Source of the DNA: Lewinella cohaerens DSM 23179
Lineage (GTDB): Bacteria > Bacteroidota > Bacteroidia > Chitinophagales > Saprospiraceae
DNA length: 43,432 bases
Direction: 5' to 3'
Assembly (NCBI RefSeq): GCF_000379805.1
Contig: NZ_KB903531.1
Span: forward strand, 482,394-525,825
The notes beneath the pieces are model-generated. The model was not told the DNA's origin, made no database searches, and saw nothing but the letters and a program-made list of their open reading frames with translations. How positions within the stretch are numbered: position 1 is the first letter of the stretch; each line of letters opens with the position of its first letter. Of the stretch, positions 1 to 8,464 are shown piece after piece. The position numbers and the translations under genes are program-made.

Positions 1-1
1 A

Positions 2-493
2 GCGGTCTACAAACTCACCGATTTTTTCTTACTGCTCCTTCTTCCCGGTGCTGGCGACGAACTCCAAGGTATCAAACGTGGCGTCGTAGAAATGGCCGAC
101 CTCATCGCCGTCAACAAAGCCGACGATGATCGGCGTATTCCGGCACAACAAGCACGCGCAGCCTACCAACGAGCGCTCCACCTTTTTCCGCCAAAAAACA
201 GCAACTGGATCGCCAAAGCACAAACTTGCTCGGCTATCACCGGCGCAGGCATCCCCGCCATTATCGAAGAACTAGAGGATTTTCAAACTCTCACGCATGA
301 TAACGGCTTCTTCCTACACAACCGCCAGGAACAAGCCATCCACTGGTTTCAGCAGCAGCTCCGCCAACGTATCCTCGACCAGTTTTTAAAACCTGCCGAC
401 CATCAAGAAAGGTTACGAAAATTAGAAGCCGCTATCCGTGCAGAAGAACTCTCCCCGCAGGCTGCGGTAGAGGCTTTTTTCAATAATTCTTGA
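2..493 (+). CDS. meaB: MeaB/ArgK-family GTPase, C-terminal part (5' truncated by window)
   Basis: This is the 3' part of a P-loop GTPase of the MeaB (LAO/AO ATPase) family, the chaperone that loads and protects adenosylcobalamin-dependent methylmalonyl-CoA mutase. The frame is open from base 2 and reads LLLLLPGAGDELQGIKRG, the family's highly conserved switch region, followed by VNKADDD, which holds the NKxD guanine-specificity motif. The Walker A motif lies upstream of the window. After the G domain comes the helical C-terminal region typical of the family, ending in ...AFFNNS and a TGA stop. The mutase genes are not seen here and may lie upstream. Identification is from motif and length. 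Confidence 0.93.
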   Translation, partial: AVYKLTDFFLLLLLPGAGDELQGIKRGVVEMADLIAVNKADDDRRIPAQQARAAYQRALHLFPPKNSNWIAKAQTCSAITGAGIPAIIEELEDFQTLTHDNGFFLHNRQEQAIHWFQQQLRQRILDQFLKPADHQERLRKLEAAIRAEELSPQAAVEAFFNNS

Positions 494-544
494 CCACCAA
501 AGTTAAATTCGTGAATTTAACCTACCAGTAGGTGCCTTTGGTGG
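494..544 (+). terminator. Nested hairpin after meaB
   Basis: A 9-bp outer stem pairs CCACCAAAG (494-502) with CTTTGGTGG (536-544). It encloses an AT-rich palindrome at 503-520 (TTAAATTC / GAATTTAA). An A-rich tract follows. It begins one base after the meaB stop, between the convergent meaB and M23 genes, so a bidirectional terminator is plausible. Its right arm is part of the repeat unit described next. Confidence 0.5.
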
Positions 545-626
545 TTAAAAAAGAAAAACCTTATATGTCCTTATAATCCCTCATATGGTTCAAAAATCTC
601 CGGTGCCTTTGGTGGTTAAAAAAATC
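531..626. repeat. ~70-bp repeat cluster 1 (one full unit plus a partial unit)
   Basis: A full 67-bp unit occupies 532-598. It starts GTGCCTTTGGTGG and ends GGTTCAAAAATC. A truncated second unit follows at 602-626, giving a tandem period of about 71 bp. The same 67-bp unit recurs at 1289-1355 with a single substitution. The TGA stop codon of the M23 gene (minus strand, 625-627) lies at the right end of the partial unit. Confidence 0.8.
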
Positions 627-1161
627 ACCGCGCATTTTCCAACAACGGCATTGGATCGACCGCCGTGCGGGCCTTACCCACGAGAATCTCGAAATGCAGA
701 TGAGGGATCGTTTTACTTGCATTACCGCTATTCCCTACCGTCGCTATCTCCTGTCCGACACTCACTTCGTCGCCGTCTTTCACCAACCAGTCTTCCAGGT
801 GTGCATAAAAATACTGCACACCGTCCGAGCCGCGCAGATAAAGGGTTCTTCCCCCGTTACCGCCTTCTTTTATGGCTTCAATATGACCATCAATGACTGC
901 CAAAACTGGCGTATGCCTGGGCGCTTTTATATCTACGCCCTGATGAGTACGACTCTTGCCGCGAGCGTCCCCAAAATGGCTGATGATATTCTCCAAGCTA
1001 TGGCCCTGCACCGGAAACCTTAAACCTTCCGAAGAGGTGATCTGCTGTTCAGCGCCTTGCTCAAATTCTTGCTCTGCCACCGGGGTGTAAGGATCAAAAA
1101 ACTGTGTCCCTACAATCCAGATAAAAACCACCGGTCCTACCCATCCGAATAACTTATTCAT
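625..1161 (-). CDS. M23-family (LytM-type) metallopeptidase, membrane anchored
   Basis: This 178-residue protein has an N-terminal hydrophobic segment (about residues 5-20, signal anchor or uncleaved signal), a short variable linker and one M23/LytM domain (about 45-172). The zinc ligands and catalytic histidines are all present: H73 and D77 in HQGVD, H121 in YAHLE, and H154 and H156 in HLHFE. It is expected to act in the periplasm on peptidoglycan cross-bridges or stem peptides. It is short for the family, with no LysM or coiled-coil region, so it resembles minimal DD-endopeptidases. The ATG at 1161 fits the hydrophobic N-terminus. The gene lies alone between two clusters of the same ~70-bp repeat. 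Confidence 0.9.
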   Translation of the reverse strand: MNKLFGWVGPVVFIWIVGTQFFDPYTPVAEQEFEQGAEQQITSSEGLRFPVQGHSLENIISHFGDARGKSRTHQGVDIKAPRHTPVLAVIDGHIEAIKEGGNGGRTLYLRGSDGVQYFYAHLEDWLVKDGDEVSVGQEIATVGNSGNASKTIPHLHFEILVGKARTAVDPMPLLENAR

Positions 1162-1271
1162 AAGCGATTATTTAAGAGCTTGTTGGGTACCATAACGGCA
1201 ATTTGGCCACAATTATTTGCTTAATATGCCTCACCTCCTGTTAAAATGCACTGCCTTCCAGGGTGTTTTGG

Positions 1272-1355
1272 ATGGTTCAAAATCTTAAGTGCCTTTGGTG
1301 GTAAAAAAAGAAAAACCTTATATGTCCTTATAATCCCTCATATGGTTCAAAAATC
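1272..1355. repeat. ~70-bp repeat cluster 2 (partial tail plus full unit)
   Basis: A partial unit tail (ATGGTTCAAAATC, from 1272) is followed by a full 67-bp unit at 1289-1355 that differs from the unit at 532-598 at one base. The tail-then-head order matches the tandem arrangement of cluster 1. The stop codon of the acyl-CoA synthetase (1354-1356, minus) overlaps the unit's right end at the same place as the M23 stop in cluster 1. Confidence 0.8.
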
Positions 1356-2856
1356 AAAGCCCCTTAAGCGTTTTCCGATCAATTTTCCCTGTATCATTCT
1401 TGGGCAGTTCCTTCAAAAACCGGAAAGACTTCGGCACCTTAAACTTTGCCAAGTGCCCTTTGCAATAGTCACTTAAAGCTGTTGCTGTCACCTCATCATC
1501 GGCATTTAATACCACAAATGCACACCCTACTTCGCCCCATTTCGCATCGGGCACTCCAATGACGACCGTCTCCGCAACTGCCGGATGATTCAACAGCACC
1601 CGCTCTACTTCAGCAGGATATACGTTCTCACCACCGGAAATAAACATATTCTTGATGCGGTCTTCCACATAAAAATAGCCCTCCTCATCCTCACGGACCC
1701 GGTCACCAGTACGGAACCAACCATCTACAATAGCTTTGCCCGTAGCTTCGGGCTGTTCCCAATAACCGGGAGTAACCATCGGGCCACGGAGAAGTAATTC
1801 ACCTCCCGTATTAGGTGGTACTTCTTCTCCCTGCTCGTCCACGATTTTTGTTTCTACATAAAAATTAGACCTCCCTATCGATCCTTTTTTACGGATAGCA
1901 TCATCTTGGTGCAGGCTAGTAAGGTTGGGGCCCACTTCCGTCATGCCATACCCTTGCCGGATAGGTACCCCCTGCGCTTGCCAGCGCTCAATCAGCGGAA
2001 TGGGCATAGGTTCACCCCCAACAATAATATAGTGTAAATGACTAAAATCGGTCTTTTCAAAAGCCGGTTCATCAGCCATCATTTTCAGCATCGTGGGTAC
2101 TCCCATAAAAACGGTAGCCCGCTCTTTTTCCAATAATTCTAGAACGGTTGCAGGCTCAAACTTCTTCAACAAACAGCTGTAACCGCCATGATGCAAGAAA
2201 GGGGTCGTGAGCACATTCCACCCACCAGTATGGAAGGGCGGCATGCAATTTACCGTGCGGCTTTCCGTGTTTACCAGCAATGACAACGACGTATTGATGC
2301 TGTTCCAAAACAACATTTTATGGGTATAAATAGCGCCTTTGGGGAAACCCGTAGTTCCGGAGGTATAAAGGATAAACACAGGGTCATCATCCGCTATCTC
2401 TGCTCCAGGATCACGTGCATCTTCCGGTTTGATCGTGGTTTTATCACAATAGTCGGCCAAAGTCTCCATCGACCACTGATGCGCGATTTTATTTATGCTG
2501 GCACATTGCCGCATATTTGTCCAAAAACGTTCCTCCGTAATGACCAAGGCCGGACGGGCATTCTCCAACAGGTAATCAATCTCCTGATTTGCCAACCGAT
2601 AATTGAGCGGCACCAGAATGAGGCCCATCTTCTGGGCAGCGACAAACAAGAGGATGTACTCAAGGCTGGTTTCTGCCAGCACCGCAACCCTATCCCCTTT
2701 TTGTAAGCCCAGCGTATTTAGAAAATAATGAGCCAGCCGATTTCCCAGTCGGTTCAGTTCGTCATAAGTAAGCGTTTGTCCACTGGTATATGCTTTTACA
2801 GCTTCTTTTTGAGGTTGATACCTGGCCCATTTGGCGGCCCAATCATATTGGTGCAT
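1354..2856 (-). CDS. Class I acyl-CoA synthetase (AMP-forming, long-chain fatty acid type)
   Basis: This 500-residue member of the ANL adenylating superfamily is expected to activate a carboxylic acid with ATP and join it to CoA. The P-loop TSGTTGFPKG is at 165-174, YGMTE at 303-307, the hinge region with RTGDR at about 382-386, GGENVYPAEVE at about 409-419, and the A10 lysine K491 in NDTGKIDRK. The length and the GWFRTGD and SGGENVYP motifs resemble FadD13-like or 2-succinylbenzoate ligase-like enzymes; the substrate cannot be read from the sequence. It follows the FabH-like gene on the same strand after about 250 bp that contain an inverted-repeat element, so co-transcription is uncertain. 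Confidence 0.92.
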   Translation of the reverse strand: MHQYDWAAKWARYQPQKEAVKAYTSGQTLTYDELNRLGNRLAHYFLNTLGLQKGDRVAVLAETSLEYILLFVAAQKMGLILVPLNYRLANQEIDYLLENARPALVITEERFWTNMRQCASINKIAHQWSMETLADYCDKTTIKPEDARDPGAEIADDDPVFILYTSGTTGFPKGAIYTHKMLFWNSINTSLSLLVNTESRTVNCMPPFHTGGWNVLTTPFLHHGGYSCLLKKFEPATVLELLEKERATVFMGVPTMLKMMADEPAFEKTDFSHLHYIIVGGEPMPIPLIERWQAQGVPIRQGYGMTEVGPNLTSLHQDDAIRKKGSIGRSNFYVETKIVDEQGEEVPPNTGGELLLRGPMVTPGYWEQPEATGKAIVDGWFRTGDRVREDEEGYFYVEDRIKNMFISGGENVYPAEVERVLLNHPAVAETVVIGVPDAKWGEVGCAFVVLNADDEVTATALSDYCKGHLAKFKVPKSFRFLKELPKNDTGKIDRKTLKGL

Positions 2857-2878
2857 TCATCTATTATTTTCATTAACT

Positions 2879-3103
2879 CAACTTTCGGCGAATGCCGAAA
2901 GTCGTAGAGCCTGCCTGACTAGTCGGACAGGGAGTTTTTGGTAGAAGGTATAGGGATGTAAATACGCTAGTGGTCTTTAATTACCCAACATCACATTTTT
3001 TCCTTAAAATTGGAATTGCCTAACTTTTCGCGATCCCTATACCATCTACCCTAGGAACGCGAAGCGGACCGCATCCTTCTACAGACTTTCGCCGAAAGTC
3101 TAG
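2879..3103. repeat. Inverted-repeat element between two minus-strand genes
   Basis: The region is bounded by related palindromes: ACTTTCGGC/GCCGAAAGT at 2881-2902 and a near-perfect palindrome at 3083-3101 built on the same GACTTTCG motif. Inside, an 18-bp arm at 2940-2957 (GGTAGAAGGTATAGGGAT) is repeated inverted at 3033-3050 with one mismatch. The ~225-bp unit has no ORF and ends two bases from the stop codon of the FabH-like gene. It looks like a MITE or a large cruciform element. There is no second copy in this window to prove mobility. Confidence 0.6.
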
Positions 3104-3104
3104 A

Positions 3105-4094
3105 TCAAAGCTGAAACGCCGCACTTGCAAAAGCGAGTCCGCCGCCCGAGCCGACAAAATACACCAGATCGCCAGATTTTACCAACTCTTTCTCCCAGGC
3201 ATCATTGAAGGCCATCGGAATACAAGCTGATCCTGTATATCCATAATGATGCATGATAGTATGCGCCCGTTCCCTTGGCACTTCCAGAAGATCTAGCGTT
3301 TCCCAAATCGCATTGATGTTGATTTGAGTGATAAAAAACTGATCTACCTTTTCCACTGGAGTTGTCGTCCGTTCCCCGAGGGTACGGATCATTTGACTCC
3401 AAATTTTGGGATTTAATTCTTTAGGAAACTTACGGACGAACTGTAGTTGGTGCTCATGCCGACCTATCATCTCCGCATTAACCGGCTGGTGGGTGCCACC
3501 ACCATAGATGCCCATCCACTCGTTATATTCACCTTTGGTAATAAGCTCACTAGAGAGAAAGCCCAAGCCTTCTTGTTCTGTTGCCTGAAGAAGGACGGCA
3601 CCGGCACCATCAGCAAAGAGTGTAACGGTCTTTTTGTCCTCCATATTCAGGTACTTACTCATGGCGTAAGCCCCAATTATCAAGACGTTTTTGTAGTGCT
3701 CATCTGCCCGAATATACTTAGCACCAATGTCAAGCGCAGTGACAAATCCAGCACAGGCCGTATTGATATCAAAGGTACCCGCCCGATCAGCACCAATACG
3801 ATGCTGTACGACCGAAGCCGTAGAGGGAGATACAAATTCTGGTGTATCTGTTGAGATAATAATCAAATCCAATTCGCTGGCGGCTACGCCTGCCCGCTCA
3901 AGGGTTTGCAAAGCTGCTTTCTCGGCAAGGTCAGCCGTACTTTCATCGGCAGCACACCAGCGTCGTTCGTAGATTTTTACATTTTCTTCCAACCAGGTAC
4001 TGACGTCAACGCCCAGCAACTCATCGAAATATTTGTTAGGAACAACCCGTTCAGGAGCGTAAGCACCGCAGGCGGCAATGGTCGCGTTGCGCAT
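3105..4094 (-). CDS. FabH-like (3-oxoacyl-ACP synthase III superfamily) protein with altered active site
   Basis: This 329-residue thiolase-fold protein is colinear with KAS III over its whole length. The nucleophile is kept as C114 in INTACAGF, and the glycine-rich C-terminus (GSGGGLAFAS) is normal. The two other catalytic residues are not conserved. Where FabH has HQAN, this protein reads T256-Q-I-N, and where FabH has GNTS it reads G-Y285-T-G. Loss of the His and Asn that promote malonyl decarboxylation argues against ordinary condensation and suggests acyl transfer or a different reaction (inference). The gene is downstream of a symporter gene and upstream of an acyl-CoA synthetase gene on the same strand, so the product may use an acyl group activated by that enzyme. 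Confidence 0.88.
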   Translation of the reverse strand: MRNATIAACGAYAPERVVPNKYFDELLGVDVSTWLEENVKIYERRWCAADESTADLAEKAALQTLERAGVAASELDLIIISTDTPEFVSPSTASVVQHRIGADRAGTFDINTACAGFVTALDIGAKYIRADEHYKNVLIIGAYAMSKYLNMEDKKTVTLFADGAGAVLLQATEQEGLGFLSSELITKGEYNEWMGIYGGGTHQPVNAEMIGRHEHQLQFVRKFPKELNPKIWSQMIRTLGERTTTPVEKVDQFFITQININAIWETLDLLEVPRERAHTIMHHYGYTGSACIPMAFNDAWEKELVKSGDLVYFVGSGGGLAFASAAFQL

Positions 4095-4142
4095 GATATA
4101 TATTTAGAGAAGTAAGGAATGGCTAAAGGCATTTTGGAGGGC

Positions 4143-4164
4143 AACAGGTAATCGCTTACCTGTT
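4143..4164 (-). terminator. Short hairpin between symporter and FabH-like genes
   Basis: A perfect 9-bp stem (AACAGGTAA / TTACCTGTT) with a 4-base loop lies 19 bp downstream of the symporter stop codon. No U-tract follows on the minus strand, so a role as transcript end, RNA stabiliser or operator cannot be distinguished. Confidence 0.35.
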
Positions 4165-4183
4165 ACTAATTCCAAGCACGTTA

Positions 4184-5680
4184 TTAATTCTTCACCTCTG
4201 ACTTTTTTAAAAATTGATGTCCAATTAGTGTCGGGAAGACACTGAAAATTATCGCGAAGGCAGCAGTCAAACCAGGGTTGGCAAAAGCCAGGGTACTCGT
4301 TGGAAACAACTGTTCTCCGAAAAAGAATAAACCAAAGTGAATAGTTAGCGCTAATACGGACATCGTCCATACCAGTCGCAAATTTGGGGTTTTATACAAC
4401 ACCCCTGCAAGTAATGGCGGCACGGCAGCCAGTACAAGCCCGTAGACCCCTACTTGGCCAAAAATCCCCAGCAACTTTGGGGGATAAAGCGCCACCAGGA
4501 ATACCGCAACCGCCATTATTATTAGCACCAGATGGCCAGCACGCATAGCAAGTCGCATTTGTTCTTTGGGATTACGGGTGCTCTTACCTCTGGAAAAGAT
4601 ATTGAGCACCAAATCATTAGCGGTTATCGTTGAAATCCCTACCAGTAAGCCATCCAGCGTAGACATAGCTGCAGCCAATAAGACCACACTTACGATCGTA
4701 AATAGCCAGTCGGGAAAGACCTGTTGCAGGTAAACCGTCATCACTAAGTCTTGGCGAAAAGCTCCTGTCGTTGTATCCATAAGGGCTTCGGGAGGTACCG
4801 CTACATGCGCCCAAAAACCAGCTAATAACAAAAGTGAAAAGAGTAAAAACACGACGCTAAAAACCAGAATGTAACGCAGCACTGCCTTGTCTGATTTTAC
4901 GTAAAGTGCTTTGGTAAGAATGTGCGGTTGACACACCAATGCTCCTCCGATTAGAAAACCAGCAACGTACGTAGAAAACCAATCGTTGAACAATTTACTT
5001 TCAGGGTTGACCCAAGCGAGTAAATTAGCGTCTTTGGCTTGTAACACAGCGGTTATATCGCCACCTTCCAGGTATAACTTCAGGCCACTCCACAATACCA
5101 ATGCACTCACGATAATCATCAGAAAACCTTGAAACATATTGGTAAAAACGTGGGCATAGGTTCCTCCATAAAGCACGTAACCCGTTACAAAAACCAGCGT
5201 AATCACTAGTGCCACCACATTGGATACACCTAATAATTTTTGCATAACAATCGAAATTCCCCCTACCAGTAAAACCACAAAAGCTACTGCCAGAAGGTTG
5301 ATTACCGCAAAATACAGCGAGAAGTCTCTGGAGCCATATCGTTTCCCTATCCAATCTGGAATCGTCAGTGCTCCGGCGGCTTCACCAATGCGGCGAAACT
5401 TAAAGGAAAGCACACACAACATGGTCACAAACCCCAGGTAAACACTGATTCCCAGGTGCATAAACCCAGCCAAGCCATCAACATAGACAAAGCCCGGGTT
5501 GATAATAAAAGTGGCTGCTGAAGCCGTCGCTGCCGCAAGGGTAACGCCCACCTGAACAGGAGACAAATCACCCTTTCCAATCGCAAAACTTCCGAAGTCA
5601 TCGGTTTTGCGGTGCCCTAGCCAACCAAGGTAAGCGGTGCCAAGAAGGTAAATAGCGAAGAGTATCCAGGCCAGTGTCAT
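4184..5680 (-). CDS. Sodium:solute symporter (SSS) family transporter
   Basis: This 498-residue, very hydrophobic protein has about 13 predicted membrane segments and belongs to the SSS/SLC5 family, which couples Na+ entry to uptake of a small solute. The signature AAAMSTLDG, around the Na2 sodium site of the LeuT fold, is present near residue 330, and the early loop VGVTLAAATASAATF matches the family's first core helix. The substrate (proline, pantothenate, a sugar or a carboxylate) cannot be assigned. It is first in a same-strand run with the FabH-like gene (about 90 bp gap) and the acyl-CoA synthetase, so import of a carboxylate that is later activated is conceivable but unproven. Confidence 0.9.
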   Translation of the reverse strand: MTLAWILFAIYLLGTAYLGWLGHRKTDDFGSFAIGKGDLSPVQVGVTLAAATASAATFIINPGFVYVDGLAGFMHLGISVYLGFVTMLCVLSFKFRRIGEAAGALTIPDWIGKRYGSRDFSLYFAVINLLAVAFVVLLVGGISIVMQKLLGVSNVVALVITLVFVTGYVLYGGTYAHVFTNMFQGFLMIIVSALVLWSGLKLYLEGGDITAVLQAKDANLLAWVNPESKLFNDWFSTYVAGFLIGGALVCQPHILTKALYVKSDKAVLRYILVFSVVFLLFSLLLLAGFWAHVAVPPEALMDTTTGAFRQDLVMTVYLQQVFPDWLFTIVSVVLLAAAMSTLDGLLVGISTITANDLVLNIFSRGKSTRNPKEQMRLAMRAGHLVLIIMAVAVFLVALYPPKLLGIFGQVGVYGLVLAAVPPLLAGVLYKTPNLRLVWTMSVLALTIHFGLFFFGEQLFPTSTLAFANPGLTAAFAIIFSVFPTLIGHQFLKKSEVKN

Positions 5681-5766
5681 GTCTTTTGTTTAGAGAGAAA
5701 GTGCATTGCGGAGAGCAGGTCTTTTTATGACTTCACTCCCCGCAAGCTATCTTTCCACATCAGTTT

Positions 5767-5924
5767 AGGGAGTTCGCAAAAAATAATCTACACATCTTCC
5801 TACAAATTTTGCTTTATCCATCATCAGATTTTACTTGCGTAGCCCGCTATGCTGCGAAAAATCTGATTTGTCTAAAGAATAATTTGCTACGTCCTTTGCG
5901 TAGATTATTTATTTCCTCATCCCT
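5767..5924. repeat. Dispersed ~158-bp palindromic element, copy A
   Basis: This non-coding element recurs at 38794-38953 with roughly 80 % identity by eye. Its 28-bp ends are imperfect inverted repeats (21 of 28 positions match, including AGGGA and AATAATCTAC). A central hairpin pairs TCAGATTTT (5824-5832) with AAAATCTGA (5858-5866) around a loop containing GTAGCCCGCTATGC, which is unchanged in copy B. The right end coincides with the stop codon of the TonB receptor gene. It resembles a MITE or REP-like element. Confidence 0.85.
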
Positions 5925-8464
5925 TATTTCTTCGCCGGAATATTGTATACCAATTCTAAGGTATAAATACCGCGAGTAGGCGCTGCTGCTGTAAATTCAC
6001 GTAACTCCTGATTGAACAGGTTAACCGCAGACAAATTCACCCGGAAATTATCCGTAATATGATAACCTACGTTCAGGTCAACCGTAAAGAACCCACCAAG
6101 AGGGCCATAATTGTACGAATCTGAACCTCTGGCATCCTCTACAATAGGGCTTCCTCTCCAAGTCAATGGGTTTCCTTCGTCATCGGTCAGCGTTTCAGAA
6201 GCAATCTGGAAACTAGAGAAATAGTTGTATTTCTCTACGTAGCGACCGTAAGCACCACCATAGAACTTATCCCCGTTGTAGTTGAGGCCCAGCCCGAAGC
6301 GGTTGTTAGGAGCATTTACCAAGATATCCAGGAAGTTAACCGTACCGTTACGGTCAAAGTCATTAGCCAGGTCGTCTTCATCAAACGTGTAATCGAAGTA
6401 CGAATAGTTGACGTAAGCATTCAATTCTGGCGTAATGTAGTAATTCAGGTTCAGGTCAAAACCGTAAGTATTCACCTGGCCAAAATTCACGTAAGTAGCA
6501 ACAAGTCCTTCCAAGCCAATAGCCGCATACAGGTCATACAAAGCATCAGCCTGTACTTCCCGTAGTGGTGTTTTGCCACGGCTGGTAGCAAAGAAAGTGG
6601 TTACAGGGCTGAGGAAATCTTCACTGATATTGTAGTACGTATTAGCGTCGATAAAGAGCTTGTTCTTTTTCAATTGTCCACGGTAGCCTAGCTCAAAAGT
6701 TTGCAGTTTCTCAACACTTTGAGCCTCCAGACGGCCACCACCTACAAGGTCAAAACCTTCAGCGTTTCCGAGGATCAAGCCGTTGAACAGGTTGCCAAAC
6801 ATATTGAGGATTGTAGGGGAAGCGATACCCTGTCCGTAGGTCAGGCGCCAAGTTCCCATATCTCCAATTTTCAGTAGACCAAACTTAGGTACAAAGTTAA
6901 ACTCGTACACATCATGGTAATCGGCACGCGCCGCAGCCAAAGCTTTCCAACCACGGTTGAAATCGTAAGTCAAGTGAGCATAAGCACCGTACTGATTTAC
7001 TACAATATCTTCTCCGTTGTAATATTCATTGAGTTCATTTTCAATCAGGTAAGTCCCCAAACTATTGGCACGATCCTGCTGCCACTGAGCACCAGTGATT
7101 AACTCCAGACTACCAAAACGGTTATTGTATTGAATTTCTGAATTCCAACGATCAGAGGCATCTTTGAAAATAGCACCGGTAGAGTAAGACTGCGCACCAC
7201 GTGCTTCAGCATCACTTAAGCCCAGTACATCGATACCAGTGTAGTAAGCTTTGGTACGATCATCAATCGAATAAGTATCATCGGTTTTACTTTGCGTATA
7301 AACAGACTGGATGAAGAAATTCTTGAAATTCAGTCGTAGCTGGGTGTAGAAAATCTGCCAGTCGATGATTTGGTTACGCCCTACGTTGGTAGGTGAAAGG
7401 TAGTTGCTGTTACTGTAACCCGTATTAAGAATGATATCAAAATCTTCTTTTGGGGTAAAGTAAAATGCACCTTCCAAGCGCGTTGCATTCACATCAGGAT
7501 TAAGTTCAAGTTCTTCCCAACCTTCCTTAACTCCATCTGCACCAGCATAGTCAGGAGAACCAATCAAATTACCATTAGCATCCTGACGATCAATGTAAAC
7601 AGAATCCGCAAAATCGAATTCTGTAGCAGCTGAGTATTCGCCCATCAATTTGAAGGCAAACTTGTCACTAACCACTTGTGCATGACGCATACGAGCCGAG
7701 TACAACGGATTACCGTCGCCATTTACCCCTGCATTGAGGGCGATCGTGGTTCCAGCTGAAGTACGAGGATCTTTGGTAATGATATTCAACAAGCCATTGT
7801 GCGCATTCGGCCCATAAAGCGTTGAGTTGGGACCAAGAATGATCTCTACCCGCTCAATATCCTCTTTGATGGTCGTATTCAATGGCCCCAAAGGCAGGCC
7901 GGTAGCCACTAAGCTAGAGAAGCGGCTATCGGTAACCTGCAGGTTTTTGGAGTTAAAGTTGGAATTGAATCCACGAATGTTAAAAGCTGGTGCAGCAATA
8001 CCTGCACGGAAATATTCTACCCCTTTCTGACGGGCAACCAATTCAGCAGGGCTTCCTGCAAATTGTTCGATTTCGCGAGCAAAGATCGTCTCGATAGTTG
8101 CTGCACTTTCGGTTAATTTTTCGGGCCGCCGGCTACCGGAAACCACCACCATATCCAGATCAGTACCTACACCTAGCCGAAAATTAAGGGTAACCTTTTC
8201 ATTGGCACTCACTGTAATTTCCTCCACTTCGTCTCGGAAGCCAATGTAACTGGCCATCACTTTGTAGGTTCCAGGATCAACCATCATTTCATAGTTGCCG
8301 TCAATGTCTGTCACAGCTCCCGCTGGATTCCCTTGTACAGTAAGGTTTGCACCAATAAGTGCTGTTCCCTCATCATCCGTCACTTGTCCGGATATCGTGG
8401 CTTTTTGCCCCATGGCATAGAGGGCAGCGCCACAAAAGATCAAAAGCGTAAATATTCTTTTCAT
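5924..8464 (-). CDS. TonB-dependent receptor with carboxypeptidase-D-like domain
   Basis: This 846-residue outer-membrane receptor has a signal peptide (MKRIFTLLIFCGAALYAMGQ), a carboxypeptidase-D regulatory-like beta domain (about 25-100; GQVTDDEGTALIGANL), a plug domain (about 105-235; NIRGFNSNF, VEIILGPNSTLYGP, NGLLNIITK) and a 22-strand barrel. It should move a bulky ligand, such as a siderophore, vitamin or oligosaccharide, across the outer membrane with TonB/ExbBD energy. No SusD partner lies next to it, so a SusCD-type glycan system is unlikely. I chose the ATG at 8464 because it starts the signal peptide; an in-frame TTG lies nine bases further upstream. The ligand is unknown. Confidence 0.92.
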   Translation of the reverse strand: MKRIFTLLIFCGAALYAMGQKATISGQVTDDEGTALIGANLTVQGNPAGAVTDIDGNYEMMVDPGTYKVMASYIGFRDEVEEITVSANEKVTLNFRLGVGTDLDMVVVSGSRRPEKLTESAATIETIFAREIEQFAGSPAELVARQKGVEYFRAGIAAPAFNIRGFNSNFNSKNLQVTDSRFSSLVATGLPLGPLNTTIKEDIERVEIILGPNSTLYGPNAHNGLLNIITKDPRTSAGTTIALNAGVNGDGNPLYSARMRHAQVVSDKFAFKLMGEYSAATEFDFADSVYIDRQDANGNLIGSPDYAGADGVKEGWEELELNPDVNATRLEGAFYFTPKEDFDIILNTGYSNSNYLSPTNVGRNQIIDWQIFYTQLRLNFKNFFIQSVYTQSKTDDTYSIDDRTKAYYTGIDVLGLSDAEARGAQSYSTGAIFKDASDRWNSEIQYNNRFGSLELITGAQWQQDRANSLGTYLIENELNEYYNGEDIVVNQYGAYAHLTYDFNRGWKALAAARADYHDVYEFNFVPKFGLLKIGDMGTWRLTYGQGIASPTILNMFGNLFNGLILGNAEGFDLVGGGRLEAQSVEKLQTFELGYRGQLKKNKLFIDANTYYNISEDFLSPVTTFFATSRGKTPLREVQADALYDLYAAIGLEGLVATYVNFGQVNTYGFDLNLNYYITPELNAYVNYSYFDYTFDEDDLANDFDRNGTVNFLDILVNAPNNRFGLGLNYNGDKFYGGAYGRYVEKYNYFSSFQIASETLTDDEGNPLTWRGSPIVEDARGSDSYNYGPLGGFFTVDLNVGYHITDNFRVNLSAVNLFNQELREFTAAAPTRGIYTLELVYNIPAKK

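Noticed and set aside
585-1023. Overlapping plus-strand frames opposite the M23 gene
   Set aside because: The minus-strand frame has all M23 catalytic residues; the plus-strand frames have no domains.
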